A stretch of 64,000 bases of DNA from Tubiluchus corallicola. Its lineage: Eukaryota > Priapulida > Priapulimorpha > Priapulimorphida > Tubiluchidae. The translations under genes and the position numbers were made by a program. Within the stretch, counting starts at the first letter, position 1. Each line of letters begins with the position of its first letter. The notes under the pieces were generated by a model. That model was given only the letters and a program-made list of their open reading frames with translations, ran no database searches and was not told the origin of the DNA. The stretch spans positions 236,001-300,000 of the forward strand of contig JAQGDQ010000182.1 in NCBI GenBank assembly GCA_030141605.1, in the 5' to 3' direction. Below are positions 31,050-45,100 of the stretch, in pieces.

Positions 31050-34000
31050 CTAGTTGGGAAAGAGCGCGATGTGTTGGCGGACTTTCTTTCATTCTCATTA
31101 TGATACTGGTGCAGTTTTTTGCATAAATTTGGACATCTGCGTGTTTTCGACTGACCAGCTTTAATGCAAATTGGTTTCATTCGTGACTGCTCATAAACTA
31201 GACTGAAGTTTTTTAGTTTTACTTTTGAGAACACAGTTCATCTCAAAACGCTAGATAACATGATTTTCATACTAATCTTTTATTTGGTTTGTAACTTATT
31301 TTAATGTCTCTTGGATCATACAGTTTTATCAGCGTTTGACTTAATTTTTGAATTGGCTTACGTGAACTTTTACTGCTTGTTGTTTATCATACTTGATCCT
31401 GCTGTTTAATCTTCCATGACTACAAACATTTGAACTTGTTTGTTCAAAGTAACAATACCAAAATTTACTATAGGCCTGAGTGTAGAAGTGACATTAATTG
31501 CTGCAGTGCTAAGCGTAAATAATGCTTAGATGAATTATGACCTTTATGTTGATAGAAAATAACTTTCAAATTCTTTGTACTGGAATTGAATGCATAGCCT
31601 TTTGATTGCTGATCAGATATCTTAACCATCACATCACTAAGATGTCAATTTGGTTACTGTTAAAAATAGATTATTTTGTTTCCTGGTGTAAGTCCATTGT
31701 AAGCAAATGAAGATTGAGTTTTCAATTAGCGATGGTGCTGCAGTACACAAATGATATTAGATTTCGCAGATATGCAAAACTAATTTATAGCATTTATATA
31801 TAATCATTGTACTATTCATTTTTGTAAATAGTGAACTGTGAATATAAGACGTTGTACAGGTGTGTTTTTTCGCAGATCGGTTATGATTTAATAGCAATTT
31901 CAAAAATTTGTCACTGAAACAATTCTAGATTAACATATTTGTTTTGTTCTGCTGCTGAATTTTCTAGACATCAGCTAGACAAGATTTGCAGAATGTGGAT
32001 CTGCAAATTTGCAGTAAATTGAAAAGAATTCTCTCGATTTTTTGTTGTTAAACTTATATTTATACAATTACAGTTACTGTGCTGGGGTGTTAAGTGCATT
32101 GCCCTATTGTGACGGGCATATCACATCTCAATCTAATTTGATTTTGATATGCAGTGTTTGATAGCACAATCTGACATTAATCATCTATACGAGTGGTTAT
32201 CATTTTTCTAATAACAATAATAAATGTTTCAAGCAAGGTCTAGAACTCTAGATTGTTTCATTCCATGTTATTTTATGTAACGCCCCTTAAACCTACTGAA
32301 GAAAAGTTGTATGACAGTTTCAAAATTTACATGATTATGGACTTACATTTTTGCAAGATGTGCTCACAAATATTATTTTGTGGTCAATTAGTACATGTAA
32401 TCCTGAAATTTTTATGTACATATCGGTCCTGTAAACACTAGTTTTTTTTTCAGATTTACTTGACAAGTTTTATATGGGCATTGATATAACATTTGTAAAC
32501 AAGTTTTATAACCGCAGTGCTGATGAATATGAGCGAGATTTTCTCTCCTCTGTTTTGTTATATGGAGAGTTTTTTAAGAAAACTATTGTACACATTTCGT
32601 GTTATTTGCTAAAGGACAGTGATTTTTTTGGTCGACCTTCTAATGAACAAATAATGTATACACTTATTATTTGGATTTCAGTTCCTATTATATTGCCTAA
32701 AACAAATTTGTTCTTAAATTTTGATAATATTATATCATTTTCATTTGCAAGTTTGTAACGAACCTCACATTTCTTTGCTAAGGCCTAAAAATATGTCAGT
32801 CAGTGATACTCTAACTACTTGATCTGTTTTATTTTACGCTTTCTAGTTCTTTTTTCTTAGGATTGCCATGAAATTATTATTCTGGAAGTTGTTGTAAACA
32901 GTCATTGGAGGATTTTAATAGAAGTTTGACAGACAGCATGTACAGTAATTTAAAACAATTAATTATTTAGCAATTTTTCAAAAGCACAAAAGCAAAAAAC
33001 ATGTAAGATGCATTATTAAACCAGTAATTAATAGGCTGCATTGTGGAATTCGATTTTTGCAGGATCAGTGTTTCTTTTTTTAAACAAAGACAGTTATGTG
33101 AATGATAATGCAAAATACCACAAAACTGACAGATTTACATACCAAAATTTTCCAATTTGTATTTAACAATTTTGGACTTTCGAGCCCAACTCTACCTCTT
33201 TTGTAATGTTCTTTGGAGTTTTCTGAGGTGTACTGTATTGCTGTTGGTGCTTTTGTTGGTTAATTTTGTTGCGATTTTGCAGTGCTGCTGACATTGCTGC
33301 CGTAATTTTTGGCTTTGTCTTGTTGTGGGTGGTGTTGATCTAGTTGTTGTTGGTGCTGCTGTTTTGCTGTTATTTTTTGTTTTTGTTGTTACTGTAGATT
33401 ACCGTAGGTCCACAGGGCGAAGCCTGTAAGTAGACTATTTGCCCATAGTTGTCTCTCTTACTAAACCTCTGTTAATTGATTTATCACACGTTTTCAGTCT
33501 CGCGTTTTACATTTATGTTATTTCTAAAGTTGTCTCTCAAGTGGGAGTGCCGCCTAGCGGCAGTTGTGGTATCGTGAGGAAGCAAGGTTAGTTGTGGTAT
33601 GGCACACAGTTGTTGGTGGTGATGGTGATAGTGAGGCTGTTGCCACTGGTGGTGCATGGCGAACATAGCTTTAAATGACATGCATGTGCCAGAGAGATTG
33701 CTAGCCTCGAGTAAAAGATCAAGCCATAATGGGCGCCATACTGTTACAGGTTAGTGCATTCATAAAAATCCCATACTTTTCGACAAGTAATTGTCAATTA
33801 AAGACTTAAACTTTAGTTTGTTCCAAGATAATTATTTGTTCTTTGGACTGTTGCGTTGGAAACAATGAGTGTCATGTTGTGCGATTTCTAATGGCTCGAT
33901 TATGTTATGTAGGCTAGCGATCTGTCTGTGCGCCTACGTGGCATACGTAGTAATGGGCGTTAAAGGAATCCAAATTCTCTCAAATGATTCATGAACGTAG

Positions 34001-34699
34001 GCTATTGAAACTTCAACATCATGCCAACATGGAAGCACGATCAATAATAATGTAAATTAAACTTCGAACATGAATTTTGATTTCTAAATACTAAAAGTGT
34101 CTCAAATTAACATTGTTACACCACAGTAAGTAATTAAGCTGCTGGAAATGCTCATGCGATTTGGCTTAGTTATGGCAGAACATAGCAGGCGCTAAATTCA
34201 AAATAAAGTAAAATGCACTTCTAAAGACCAAGTTGATTGCCATGACTAGTTGATACAATATTAGTAGTAATAATTGTACATCCCGTTTTTCATCTTGTAT
34301 TTTAATAATAAATTTCGTTGCTCATCTAGTCTACCTATTGGGACCTACCTTTCGATATGATGATATTTGTTATTTTTTATAATTTTGTACTTTTTATGCA
34401 ATTATTTTCAAGAATTAGTACTATAGTAGTGCCTAGTGGTACATAGCCTTGTTCGTTATTACATAATCCTGCACTAATTTAAGAAAATGTTGTTACCATT
34501 GTTATTTTGATTTAATATTTTATTTCAAACTTTACAGAGTTCATATAAACATCACAGACTAATGGCAATGCACGAATACAATAAATTAATGGTACGACAG
34601 TAACACAAATAATAATTAATGACATAGCAAACTTCGCCACTGACGTCTTATTTGAGACGAAAGGTTTACATCACTGTTTAAAATGCTCTTGTATGTAAT
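31050..34699. other. GID8 3' UTR and intergenic DNA
   Basis: The first part is presumably the GID8 3' UTR; an AATAAA occurs at 32219-32224. Beyond it the sequence is AT-rich, with a run of TGTTGT-like imperfect repeats around 33235-33390. I see no convincing exon. Several ORFs of 60-95 codons here lack recognisable domains. Confidence 0.45.
32219..32224 (+). promoter_or_regulatory. Possible GID8 polyadenylation signal
   Basis: First AATAAA I found downstream of the GID8 stop, 1.17 kb into the presumed 3' UTR. Support is by motif only. Confidence 0.3.
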
Positions 34700-36036
34700 T
34701 TTTCACTTTTATTAAGCCTGGCGTATAAACTGGGTGCACATTTTCTGTAAGTCAATCAAAATAAACAAGATAAAGTCCGATAAAATATAACCCAGAAAGT
34801 TTTCTTTTATACTAGCTACCAAACTTTTACACTGCAAAACAACAGACCCGAAAGTAAACTGCTGCACATGGGCAGAGCAAAATATGACAAGTTTAGTTTT
34901 ATTCACATTTACAAGAGTATCATATTCGCTTCCAAATTTATTAAAAATATCTAGCAGTCTCTGTAAGGCTGTCATGGTTGTTGCTAAATGACATATGTCA
35001 TCAGCATACATCAAGTGATTAATGCAGCCTTTAAGAATATGACAACCCACACCCGAGTTAGTAAGTTAAGCACTAAGGTTTTTAAACTAGAAGTCGAATA
35101 ATATTAGAGACATTTTTCCACTTTGACAAATTCTGTTATTTACTGTAAAAGTATCAGAGTTAAATTTGTCCCATCTAATCAACATATGTTATTCTATGTA
35201 ATAAAAAAGCAGAAGTCTAATTACTGCATTTGGTAGATTAGTTTTTTAGGAAATTTAGTGATTTAGGAAAAGTTTGAGGTAGTTACTCTGTCGAACGCAT
35301 TTGAGGCATCAATAAACAGAATGTGTACAGTGCCTTTTAGGACTAATGTAATAGTCAAGCACCTCTTTTAAAATATGGATGCACATCTCTGTGCCTAAGT
35401 TTTCAACAAAACCAAACTGCTTTTGCATGGTACTCAAACAAGAACTGAAGCGATTTAAAAGCAGTATTTCTATAACTTTGCTTCCTACAAATTAATGAGT
35501 GATAGGCCTATAGTTGTTTTTGTCTGTAATTTCCCCATTTATATATTTAACAAGAGGGACTAGTACAGATAACATTAACAAATGCCGTATGTAACCGTGT
35601 GTTACACAGGATGTGAATAGAAGCTCCAACATGATTGGCAGCAAATGGGTGCATTACGGAAATGTTCACCTTTAAGTCTGTCTGAACCAGCTGATTTATG
35701 TAAGGAAAGCTTGGCAATTGCCTCTTGTTCTTCAAAAACTGTAAATGTATTAATAGGCATTATACTATGGCTCAGAACGTGTTATATGTGCATTAAGACC
35801 TGTAATGTCAACTGAATATAGCAAATTTTTATAATGATTACCCCAGATTGCACAAGTGTCGCAGTGTTAGCAGTGTTGATCACTGCTTTCTATACAATTT
35901 AAAAGAAATATCTTATATTTTATTTGCATTAAAACCTGTATTGTCAACTGAATTTAACAAATATTTGTAATGATTACCCCACATTGCACATGTGTCGTAG
36001 TGTTAGCATTGTCGATCACTGCTTTCTATACATTCT
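34700..36036 (-). pseudogene. Jockey/Nimb-like LINE reverse transcriptase relic
   Basis: Reading right to left on the minus strand, one passes a linker (WGNHYKNLLYSVDITG, about 35860-35790), then KLSLHKSAGSDRLKGEHF (about 35690) and LVPLVKYINGEITDKNNYRPI (about 35560-35490). Next are GFVENLGTEMCIHILKEVLDYY (about 35420-35350) and the palm motif FIDASNAFDRV (about 35310). After RWDKFNSDTFTVNN comes the catalytic region NHLMYADDICHLATT with NVNKTKLVIFCS (35050-34850). Multiple frame changes and stops make it non-functional. Its right end carries a 136-bp tandem duplication and stops about 65 bp before the NEK11 start codon. Confidence 0.82.
35788..36036. repeat. Tandem duplication, period 136 bp
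   Basis: Two copies, about 35788-35900 and 35924-36036. Both run from a GCATTAARACCTGTA start to GATCACTGCTTTCTATACA. They differ at roughly ten positions over about 110 bp. The unit includes the 5'-most preserved LINE codons, so the duplication arose within or after the LINE insertion. It lies just upstream of NEK11. Confidence 0.85.
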
Positions 36037-36103
36037 TCATTTTGTAACTTTGAGCTTTGACAAATGTTTCAGCTCTACTTTCGATAATGTTAAGTTGTGA
36101 TGC

Positions 36104-39100
36104 ATGATGCCGCTGCCTAAAGCAATTCCACAAGAACTTCGGGCTTCATTTAATGCATCAGTGGGACGGACGTTAGCACAGAGATACAGAATTGAAAAGA
36201 AATTAGGGAGCGGAAATTATGGTACTGCTTATCTTGCTCAAGACCTAACGTCTAATAAAGAATGGTAGGTTTACCTAATGTTTATGGTCACTTGGCTTTG
36301 GTTACTTATTTGTCCAACCTTAAACTGGATATGAAATGCAAGGAGAGAACTATGTAAGCAAGATTTCAGAACTTTTATGAATTGTTTAGTGCAGTTACGC
36401 TTTGTCTGTGCATGTTACTAACTGCTGAATGATAATCGTAATTAAACACTGTTGATTACTGGTTACCATGTCGTGTTGTTTGTCAGGGTGGTTGTCAAAG
36501 AAATTCTAACAGGGACACTGCAACCTGATGAAACTGTTGATGCAGTTATGGAGGCCAAGTTACTGGCTAAGCTAAACCATCCTGGTATCGTTCGTTTCAA
36601 AGACAGTTTTGTTGATGGCGAATTCTTCTGTATTGCTACAGAATACTGTGAGGTATTATATTAGGAATTTAAGATAAACAAAAGATAACATCTTTTTATC
36701 TTGTATCACATATTTCACTGATCCTTTTTTATTTTTACCGCATGTATTTTGGTTTAAAGCAAAATTTGGATGCAAGCACAATATTTTTAATGATTTCGAT
36801 ATCAATTATACAAATTATGCAGCACTAGGACTTTGTTTAGCAGGTGTAGTCAACATTTTTTATCCTAGCTATTATGAGTGCTGACATTGCAAGATCTAGC
36901 AGAACTCGTAGGCTGATTTGTCATCGTTTTTCATTACGTTCTTATGTGTCAAGTTTTGCACTTTAATTCGTGTTAACACACAAGTGCAGAGGATTATAGT
37001 CATGAAACTCGCAGGGTAGATACCTGGGAAGGAAATTGATAGTGGTATGGTGAACTGTCAAAGAATCAAGGCACTGAACATTGGTAAGCTTTTAAAAGAC
37101 TGGGAAAATACATAACACTAAGTAACTCATAAAACTGTAGTAACGAAAGTCATGAAACTTGCAGGTTAGACACCTGGAATATGAGTTTCGCCAACTTAGA
37201 AATTAGAAAGAGCTTTATGATTAGAAAACTTAGAAGTGTTTAACTCGCAAATGCAGAGGATTGTAATCACGAAATTTGAAGGGGAGATACCTGGTGTACT
37301 TGCATGGTGAACTGTGACTTCAGTCAAAGGGGTCAAGGACACTGGATATCGGTCAGTTTTTAATTGCAATTCAGCTCCTAGGTGTTCAAGCTAAATTCAG
37401 TTTTTTCATAGGTATTTAGGCATTGTGGAGTAATGATCTACAGTTCTTTTACATTAATAAACTACACTGGACCAGGCATAGTCAAGTGATAAAGCCATCC
37501 CAGCCATACTTGATGATTTCAATGGATAACATTGAATAACTCTAAAACTGTAGTAACTAGAATCATGAAACTTGCAGAATAGACACCTGGAGTAGAGGCT
37601 CAAATAGTGATGTAGATAAAAAACTTAAGATTGTTTAAAAGTCGGGACAAGCGTCAAAATGTGATCTGCGTGCAGCACTATTCTAAGAGAACTTAATGTT
37701 AACTATCCTGCTCAGAGTAGGCATTGAGTTTTTGAGGTTTGTTAAGCATTCAATCACATATGAGTAAACCTCAGTGGGTCACACATAATCAAGGGATAAA
37801 CACCTGTCATTCTCAAATTGGATTTGTTTACGGGCCCGATGTCGGAGTCAAAACCGAGATAGGAATTGAAATGTGAAAACTAGCTCCAACTGCTCCATCA
37901 CACGTAACTAAAACGCATTGGACCAGTTACAGTCAAATGATAATTAGTCACGAGTATTATGCACACTAGTTAGTCACACTTGAGCATAACAGTCTCCAAG
38001 TATTAACATGAGTTAATCATTATCGACCAGATAGAGTCAGGTGAAACATGGTCATTGTGTTATACTTGCGGATTTGGATCTGAATTCTTTCAGTTTTGTT
38101 CATGTTTATCTCAATTTACTTTAGTTGTAAATTTAGTGTAATAATTATGAGCTTATGTACTGGCTATGATCATATAAAATATAAATTATATTATGTGTTA
38201 CTAAGTAGCCTATACCATAAACCTCCATTAACCTACATGTTCATTACACATGCCCTTGTAGCTTTGTGTATAACCACTCTAATATATATATATCTATTGA
38301 GAAAACCAATGAAACTTTAACTGCTTAACTGTTTCATATTACGACAAATTCTGATTTGCTAGTGTAAAAGATATGGTTTTGAAGTAGCATTGTTAACCTA
38401 TATTTTGATATGGCATAGGTACCAGAAAACCGTTATATATGGCCAGGTGTTTGAATGTCACATCTTACGATTTTTAGAACTTTTTACTTCACTTTTAATT
38501 CATCTATTGATATTCTATTTAGCCAAAAACAAGAACAGAAATTTACTGACATCATAATGGTTGTTCGCTCATTTTTATTTCAGCCATGTAACAAGTTTTG
38601 AGAAAAACGTTTTTGCAGGGTGATACTGTACTTAAAATACTTGTTATATCAGGTTACCAAAATTTAATACTTAATGTACGTTTATATATTTTTGTGTATT
38701 TAAGGGTGGCGATTTAGCCGACAAAATTGCTATGTGGAAAAAAGAGAAGCGAACATTTAGCGAATCTCTTGTTCTCGACTGGTTTGTGCAACTGATGCTA
38801 GCCATACAGTACATGCACCAAATGCGTGTGCTACACAGGGATCTGAAAACTAGGTACTTACTTTTCTGTTAAAGTACCTCTGTTTCACTTTATAGTACAT
38901 TATACACTAGACATCTACACATAATACATCTATACATTGTACACTATTGCTCTAGTATAACTGCATGTGTTTTAAGCAGCTTTTTCATTTGGGATGTGCA
39001 ACATACTGGAGTCCTTCATTCAAGTGCAAGTGTTACTACAAATGTTAAATGGTTGTGCTGAAAATAGAAATCTAGAGAATGGTTATTCTCTCAACGGTTA

Positions 39101-42100
39101 GGCTTATCCTTTAAAATGAGAACTTGAACTAGTAGAGGTTGTAATGATCATGTTCAGTGGATCATGCATTTTCATAACTAGTTGTTTATTCTTTAAGAAA
39201 AAAATATAATACATTCGAAATTGTTCATACCATCAAATATGAGCTGTTGAGACATTAAAGCTAGTTCACATTTACTAATTTGTCTATTACAACACGCTCA
39301 CATACAACAACAGTCAATGTTATGCTTGAAAATGCCGTAACAATATTTGATTATTACCAAAGTTACCAAAGAACAGTTACAACTGCAATAGATAATTATA
39401 TTTAAGCTTATTACAAAATTGTTAAGTGCAAAATCAATGCATATGTCATTGGATTCTCTAAGATATGGAATAACTAAACAATCAACAAACAATGGCAACC
39501 ACTTCCAAGTATATCTACAAACACATATACAAACAAATTTCATTTCAATAACACATTAACGTAAAACATGGGTTTGCCAAATGTACTCGCAAGAGAAAAC
39601 TGGCACTACATTAGAATCTAGTTAAACTAAAACCACAACAACATGGCCTGTGGCTTCCACTCATTACATTTAAATGGAAGGCAACATAAGTTGATACCTG
39701 CTACAGAGATGTTTTAACCACATTTAGATGTTCATATTTATTCTTTCTCAATGAGATAATTAACTGTAAGCACACTAAATCTGTAGGAGCATTATTGTGT
39801 CACTTATCCATTTATTAACCAAGTTTGCTATAGTTAAATCTTATTACCAAATGCACACAGTAACAATTCACCAATTTCTGTTTCATAAAAATTTATGTGA
39901 TGTCATCCAGAGAATTTATCTATGCTATAACAGCATTAGTCTTACATTGGTTTGTAAGTTTCTTTATTGGGCATGAAGATAGCAATGCTGCGTGTTTCAT
40001 GTAAAATGTAATTTTTTATAAAAATGAATGCTATGTACATTAAATTTTAACTTAGAGACTACGTTAATATTGAGGTAACTTTGCACTTTGTTCATTATTT
40101 TTTGTTGTAAAGCTATTTAAAACTGAAGATCAATAGTAACAACTGAGTAGTAGTTGCTCTGTTAAATAAAAATTTAGTGATTAACTATTAAATTTATGGA
40201 ATTATCAAAGTTTAATAAAAACTTAATTTTTGCAAAAATTAACTTGAGAATTATTTGTTTATTTTTAGAAACATTTTTTTAAAAAAGAACATGATCAAGA
40301 TTGGAGATTTTGGAATTTCTCGCATTATGATGGGTACAGCTGACATGGCAAGCACATTTGTTGGCACTCCATATTATATGAGCCCAGAAGTTATTAAACA
40401 CGAGGGCTATAATTCTAAATCAGATGTTTGGTAAGTCTTGTTGACCACGCATATGTCATAACACAGTACCGTCTAACTACATTTTCAAACATGTTGCTTA
40501 ATGATACAGAAAATGGATTTTTAATTGCATTTTATACTATTTATTTGCTTGTAGTCTAGTTTGTCTCATATGACACTGTTGCTTTATTGAAGATTATAAG
40601 AAAAGAAGATTTGTCTAAACTTAAGTTTCATAAGGCCATTTATTAAAACCTGATATTTTTGAGTTTTGAGTACTTTAAACTTTAAAAATGCAAGGAGCTA
40701 TTCTGCAAATCAGTAATTTTTCCTCTCTGGTTCCCCTCTTTCTCCTGCAAGGAACAGGGGTTTTAATTTGTTCGATACTTGTCTTTCTCTGGATGACTAG
40801 ATTTCAGTAAAACGGCGAAATAATTACTACCATTATAACTACATTGTTCTGGTTTCAAACTGCTACATTTCTAACCTAAAATGTAACACAAGTAACCTCT
40901 TATGGAAACGTTTGCAATCTGACAAGCAATAGAGCAGTAGGTTTTCGAAAAGTGTATGCACCAACTCCAAAAAGTTTGCCAGTTCTTGTTAAACTTTCCC
41001 AATGATAATAAGTCGAGCATTATTTGTATTAAAGAAGTTTTATTAAATTGAGTAACGAAACAATACTCGTTCATGTTGCTGTACCCTTGTCCAATATACG
41101 TCATTAATATACTTCATGTTAAAAAAATAAAACATACATTTGCTTAATTTTTTGTCTGACAAAATGGCTTGTCTTATTTTCATTTACCTAACTCATTCAT
41201 TAAAACTTTACCAATTGGTATTCCAGTATTTGAATTTGAATTTACTACGATGAGCAATTTGTAGCATGTACATGGATTACAAAGAGCACATAACATCTTT
41301 GTGTGAATAAGAATTAAGATCTAGCATTAAACATTCAATATTGAAATACGTGTCATTATGCCGAAATCATTAGTGTGTTATTGTTAGCAAATTTCTGATT
41401 AACAAGATATTGCTAAGTTTAAATCGTGTGTAATGATGATCTTATTAGCCTGTTAAAAAAATGTTTAGGTCTGCTGGCTGCATTTTACATGAACTATGCA
41501 CACTAAAACATGCCTTTGATGGTGCGGGACTAATGGGAGTAATGTATGCCATCGTAGAGGGAGCAACTCCTTCTTTACCATCTCCTTATTCAAAACAACT
41601 TGCTGATGTTCTTAACGTGATGTTAATCAAAGACCCAACCAAGAGACCCTCTGCAACTGAAGTTTTGAAGATTCCACACATTGCCAGTCACATGGAGGTA
41701 TTCTTGCTTGAGTTCTTGAACACTTTTCACTTATTTTTATTTTCGATTTAAATCAATACATAAGGTACTATATAAAACAAATAAGTGATGCAGATTACAA
41801 AACTATATTCACAAGACAAAAGATATGTACCAGCCTTTCATTAACTTCTATATATCTTTTCTGATGGCAATGACAAAAAAGAACTTGTGTAGCAATGCTG
41901 TATTTGTTGATTCAGATGCTAAAGCAAAAAATGAACGTCACCAGAGGCGCTAACACGACTAATGATGCCCAGACGACTGCGGCAACAGCAGCACAACTAA
42001 GTCACATGACGCCCATGGAGAGATTAAATCTACGAAAACAGAAAAAGGCAGACGAAGCAGCAAAGAAACATAAACAACTCGCTGCTGAAAACTTTGAGAA

Positions 42101-45100
42101 AAATCTGGAGCGGAAACAAAAACTAAGGACACAGACATTTACAGAGGTATGAATTAATTTCCTAATTTTACACCTGACAGAAACTAAATAAAATGGCAAA
42201 AGGGAAAAACATTTTTTAAATGCATCTAGAAACCAATTCCTTCTTTGGTCACTAATCTCTTTTATTGATATTCAGTATTAGCGCAATGGTAAGTATTGAG
42301 GCTAACAAACGTAAAAATTATATCAAATTTAAAAATTTTAAAGTTGGAACAAAATAAAGTTTTAGCACAAGTGAAAAATAATAGTTGTCTTAATTACTCT
42401 GTAAATCGAAAATTATATCTTTTTTGGAAGCCTGCTATTTGATTGAATTGTTCAAAAGATTATACATTTTTCGAAATATTTTGAACAGAAGTATCGTAGA
42501 AGTATTGTGGTAGTAGCCTAAACTTACTGTGGTCTATAACAATAAACACTGTTAAAAAATCAATTCCTGAGCTAAATTCGTTCACACAGTCTGTTTGCCA
42601 ATTAAAATGTTCATGAATCAAATCAGTTTTTCCTATAAGAAATATCGTAAATTGGATTAATCGGTTCCAGATCTGGAAATTTGCACTTGGTAGGATTAAT
42701 CCTTGTCTTCCATCTTCCTCAGTATGGCTCAATATTTTTGCAAATGACCAATAGCTTTTCACTGAATTTTTTTTCTTTATAAGTTGTAACTTGACAAAGT
42801 AAGGTGCTGGAAGACAGAAATTCCTATGAATTCATTGAATAAATTTGCAAATAGCTAATCATTTAATACACAAATACCGTAAGTCATAAAATTACTGTGT
42901 GCTGGAAATATTTGCTTGGAAAAATTTCCAAGCCTCATGCATTGTACTAGTATTTAAGTCACTTACTGATGCCTTGCAACAATATGTTGTCTTTGTATAA
43001 TGATAGGCATTGGATCATGCTATGCTAGTAGTCACCTGGGGATCTTGAATACTGTGAAATTGATTAGGCCTCAGTAAATAAATCTACTATTTACCTACTC
43101 AACAATGTAATTGTAACTAGGCAGAATGCGACTTTTTTGCTCAGTGAATTCGTGCCAAGTGATAGGAAGCAGTAAGCAGTGCTCTTCTTTAGCAAATACT
43201 AACTGTGTGCACTGTGAAGTAATACTGTAGGATCAGTGTTAGCAATTTTTTATGATTTGAGCTAATCCGTGTAGTTGCCCGAAGCAATATGCTCCAATGT
43301 GATGATGAGGAAGAGCTCCCTGATGAGGAACAGCTGCACATTTTTGAAAAACTACATTGTTAACAACGAGAGAATAGTGTGGTCCATGCAGTGCTCTAAA
43401 TTTACGCCGAACCTCAGTTGGTGATCAAAGAACCTCGTGCAGGCTTATTTTGCACTCCACCTCATTTCTACCATCACTGTAATTGCTATAGGAAAGGGGT
43501 TCCAACAAAAAAAATAAATAAAAACTGCTAAAAGTGTCTTTCCATTCATGTAAAAGCTTGCTGAGATTTGAGAAAAATTTTAAAAAGAAAAAAGGCTTTC
43601 ACTCAAAAAGAACATTTTGCAAACAGTGCACTGATGTGCAATTCGCACGACATATAGTTTACACTTTTTTCCAGTATACAGAACAACTTTGCGTTCATCT
43701 TCGTTATTGTCATTTTATTTTATTTTTTCATGTTAGAAACCTCCCTGGGTAGCAGAACATCCTGATGTATTTAACAGCACTGCATTTCAACCTAACCTCC
43801 CACCTCGAAGAAATGATGCTGGAAATGCTATTGGAGGAAAGAAGCCAGATAATGTTGAAGAAGGTAAACCATGTTACTCGAATTGCAATGGGATGTTAAT
43901 AATTACAGTAGTGTAAAAACGCTAACACTCCCAAATGTTGGACTGATAATGAGGTGTTAGGGTTGTATTAAACTGAATCTCTCTTGATTTTAACTCCTTC
44001 AAGACCGTAAGCGTTTGCTGCATTTTGTGTGCATTCACGACAAACTGCTTTAACAGATTTTTACATTTTCCAAAAATTGCTTTTGCAGTTTGTCCTAGAA
44101 ATAGCTGTCTTTGAAGAAATTTGATGAATATTTTATTATTATGTATTGTTTATAAGCACTCACTACAATGCCTAGTAATATTATCAGTGGTGCTGCACAT
44201 GATAAAAAGATGGACATGTCAAAAATCATGTTGAAAATTTCAGTATGTTATTGCAAAATCACACGAATGACATCAGGAATAACAATCAACATTATCAAAA
44301 TGAAAAAGAGCATTAGTATAAAATAATGAATCTAAGTTTGTATAGATTGTTATTTGCAACATGAGCACATAGTATTACTCAGTTATACACATGCTTGCTG
44401 TAACAGCGGGAGTCTTTCAATGTTGTTAAATTTTTTAACATCTGTAGCCCAGTTTTAGGTTCATGGGGTAACTGGTTCCATAAACATGGTTCCTATCCCC
44501 AAATATTACGTATTTAGTTTTCAGTATTTTAAGATGCAGATTGTCAACAAATCTTAAAGTATATGTCGAAGTAATAAACTCCAGCACTTTTGCCAAATAA
44601 GGTACTTCCCCCTTTTGGTGATTTAAAGGTAAGAACAAAAATAATAATTTTATCTCTGTGCGATATTTGCAATTGGCTGATAGTCAGTGCAGCTTCTTGA
44701 AAGACGGAGTAATGTAATCATAGTTGATAATGTTAAGGCAGTCCTAGCCGCCATGTCTTGAACAGTTTACGTAAATTTTAGTGTTGTAGCAAGAAAACCA
44801 AAAAGTAAAGCATTGCTAAAATCTAGATGAGACAGAAATGTTGTAAAAATTAACGTAATGATGCTGGGCAAAAAGATACTCTGCTTCTCTTACATGAAGC
44901 CACACGGCAAGATTGAGATACTTGCTATTTTAATGTAAAAAGCAAGCTGATTCGATTTTGATGGTAAGTGGCTGAGAAATGGGAAAAAAGAAATTTATAT
45001 GCATTGTGCATTCATTATCGTTCCCATCGTTGTCAGAACCCATCCTATCATAGATACCCAAGCAGAAAGATCTGCTATTTTTGTAGTTTTATTATATAAA

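Noticed and set aside
33235-33400. TGTTGT-rich stretch as a possible coding repeat
   Set aside because: Imperfect low-complexity DNA with no sustained open frame.
43260-43365. Acidic reading frame [20 protein letters not shown] inside a NEK11 intron
   Set aside because: It is short, lacks matching splice sites, and adding it would break the otherwise in-phase NEK11 exon chain.
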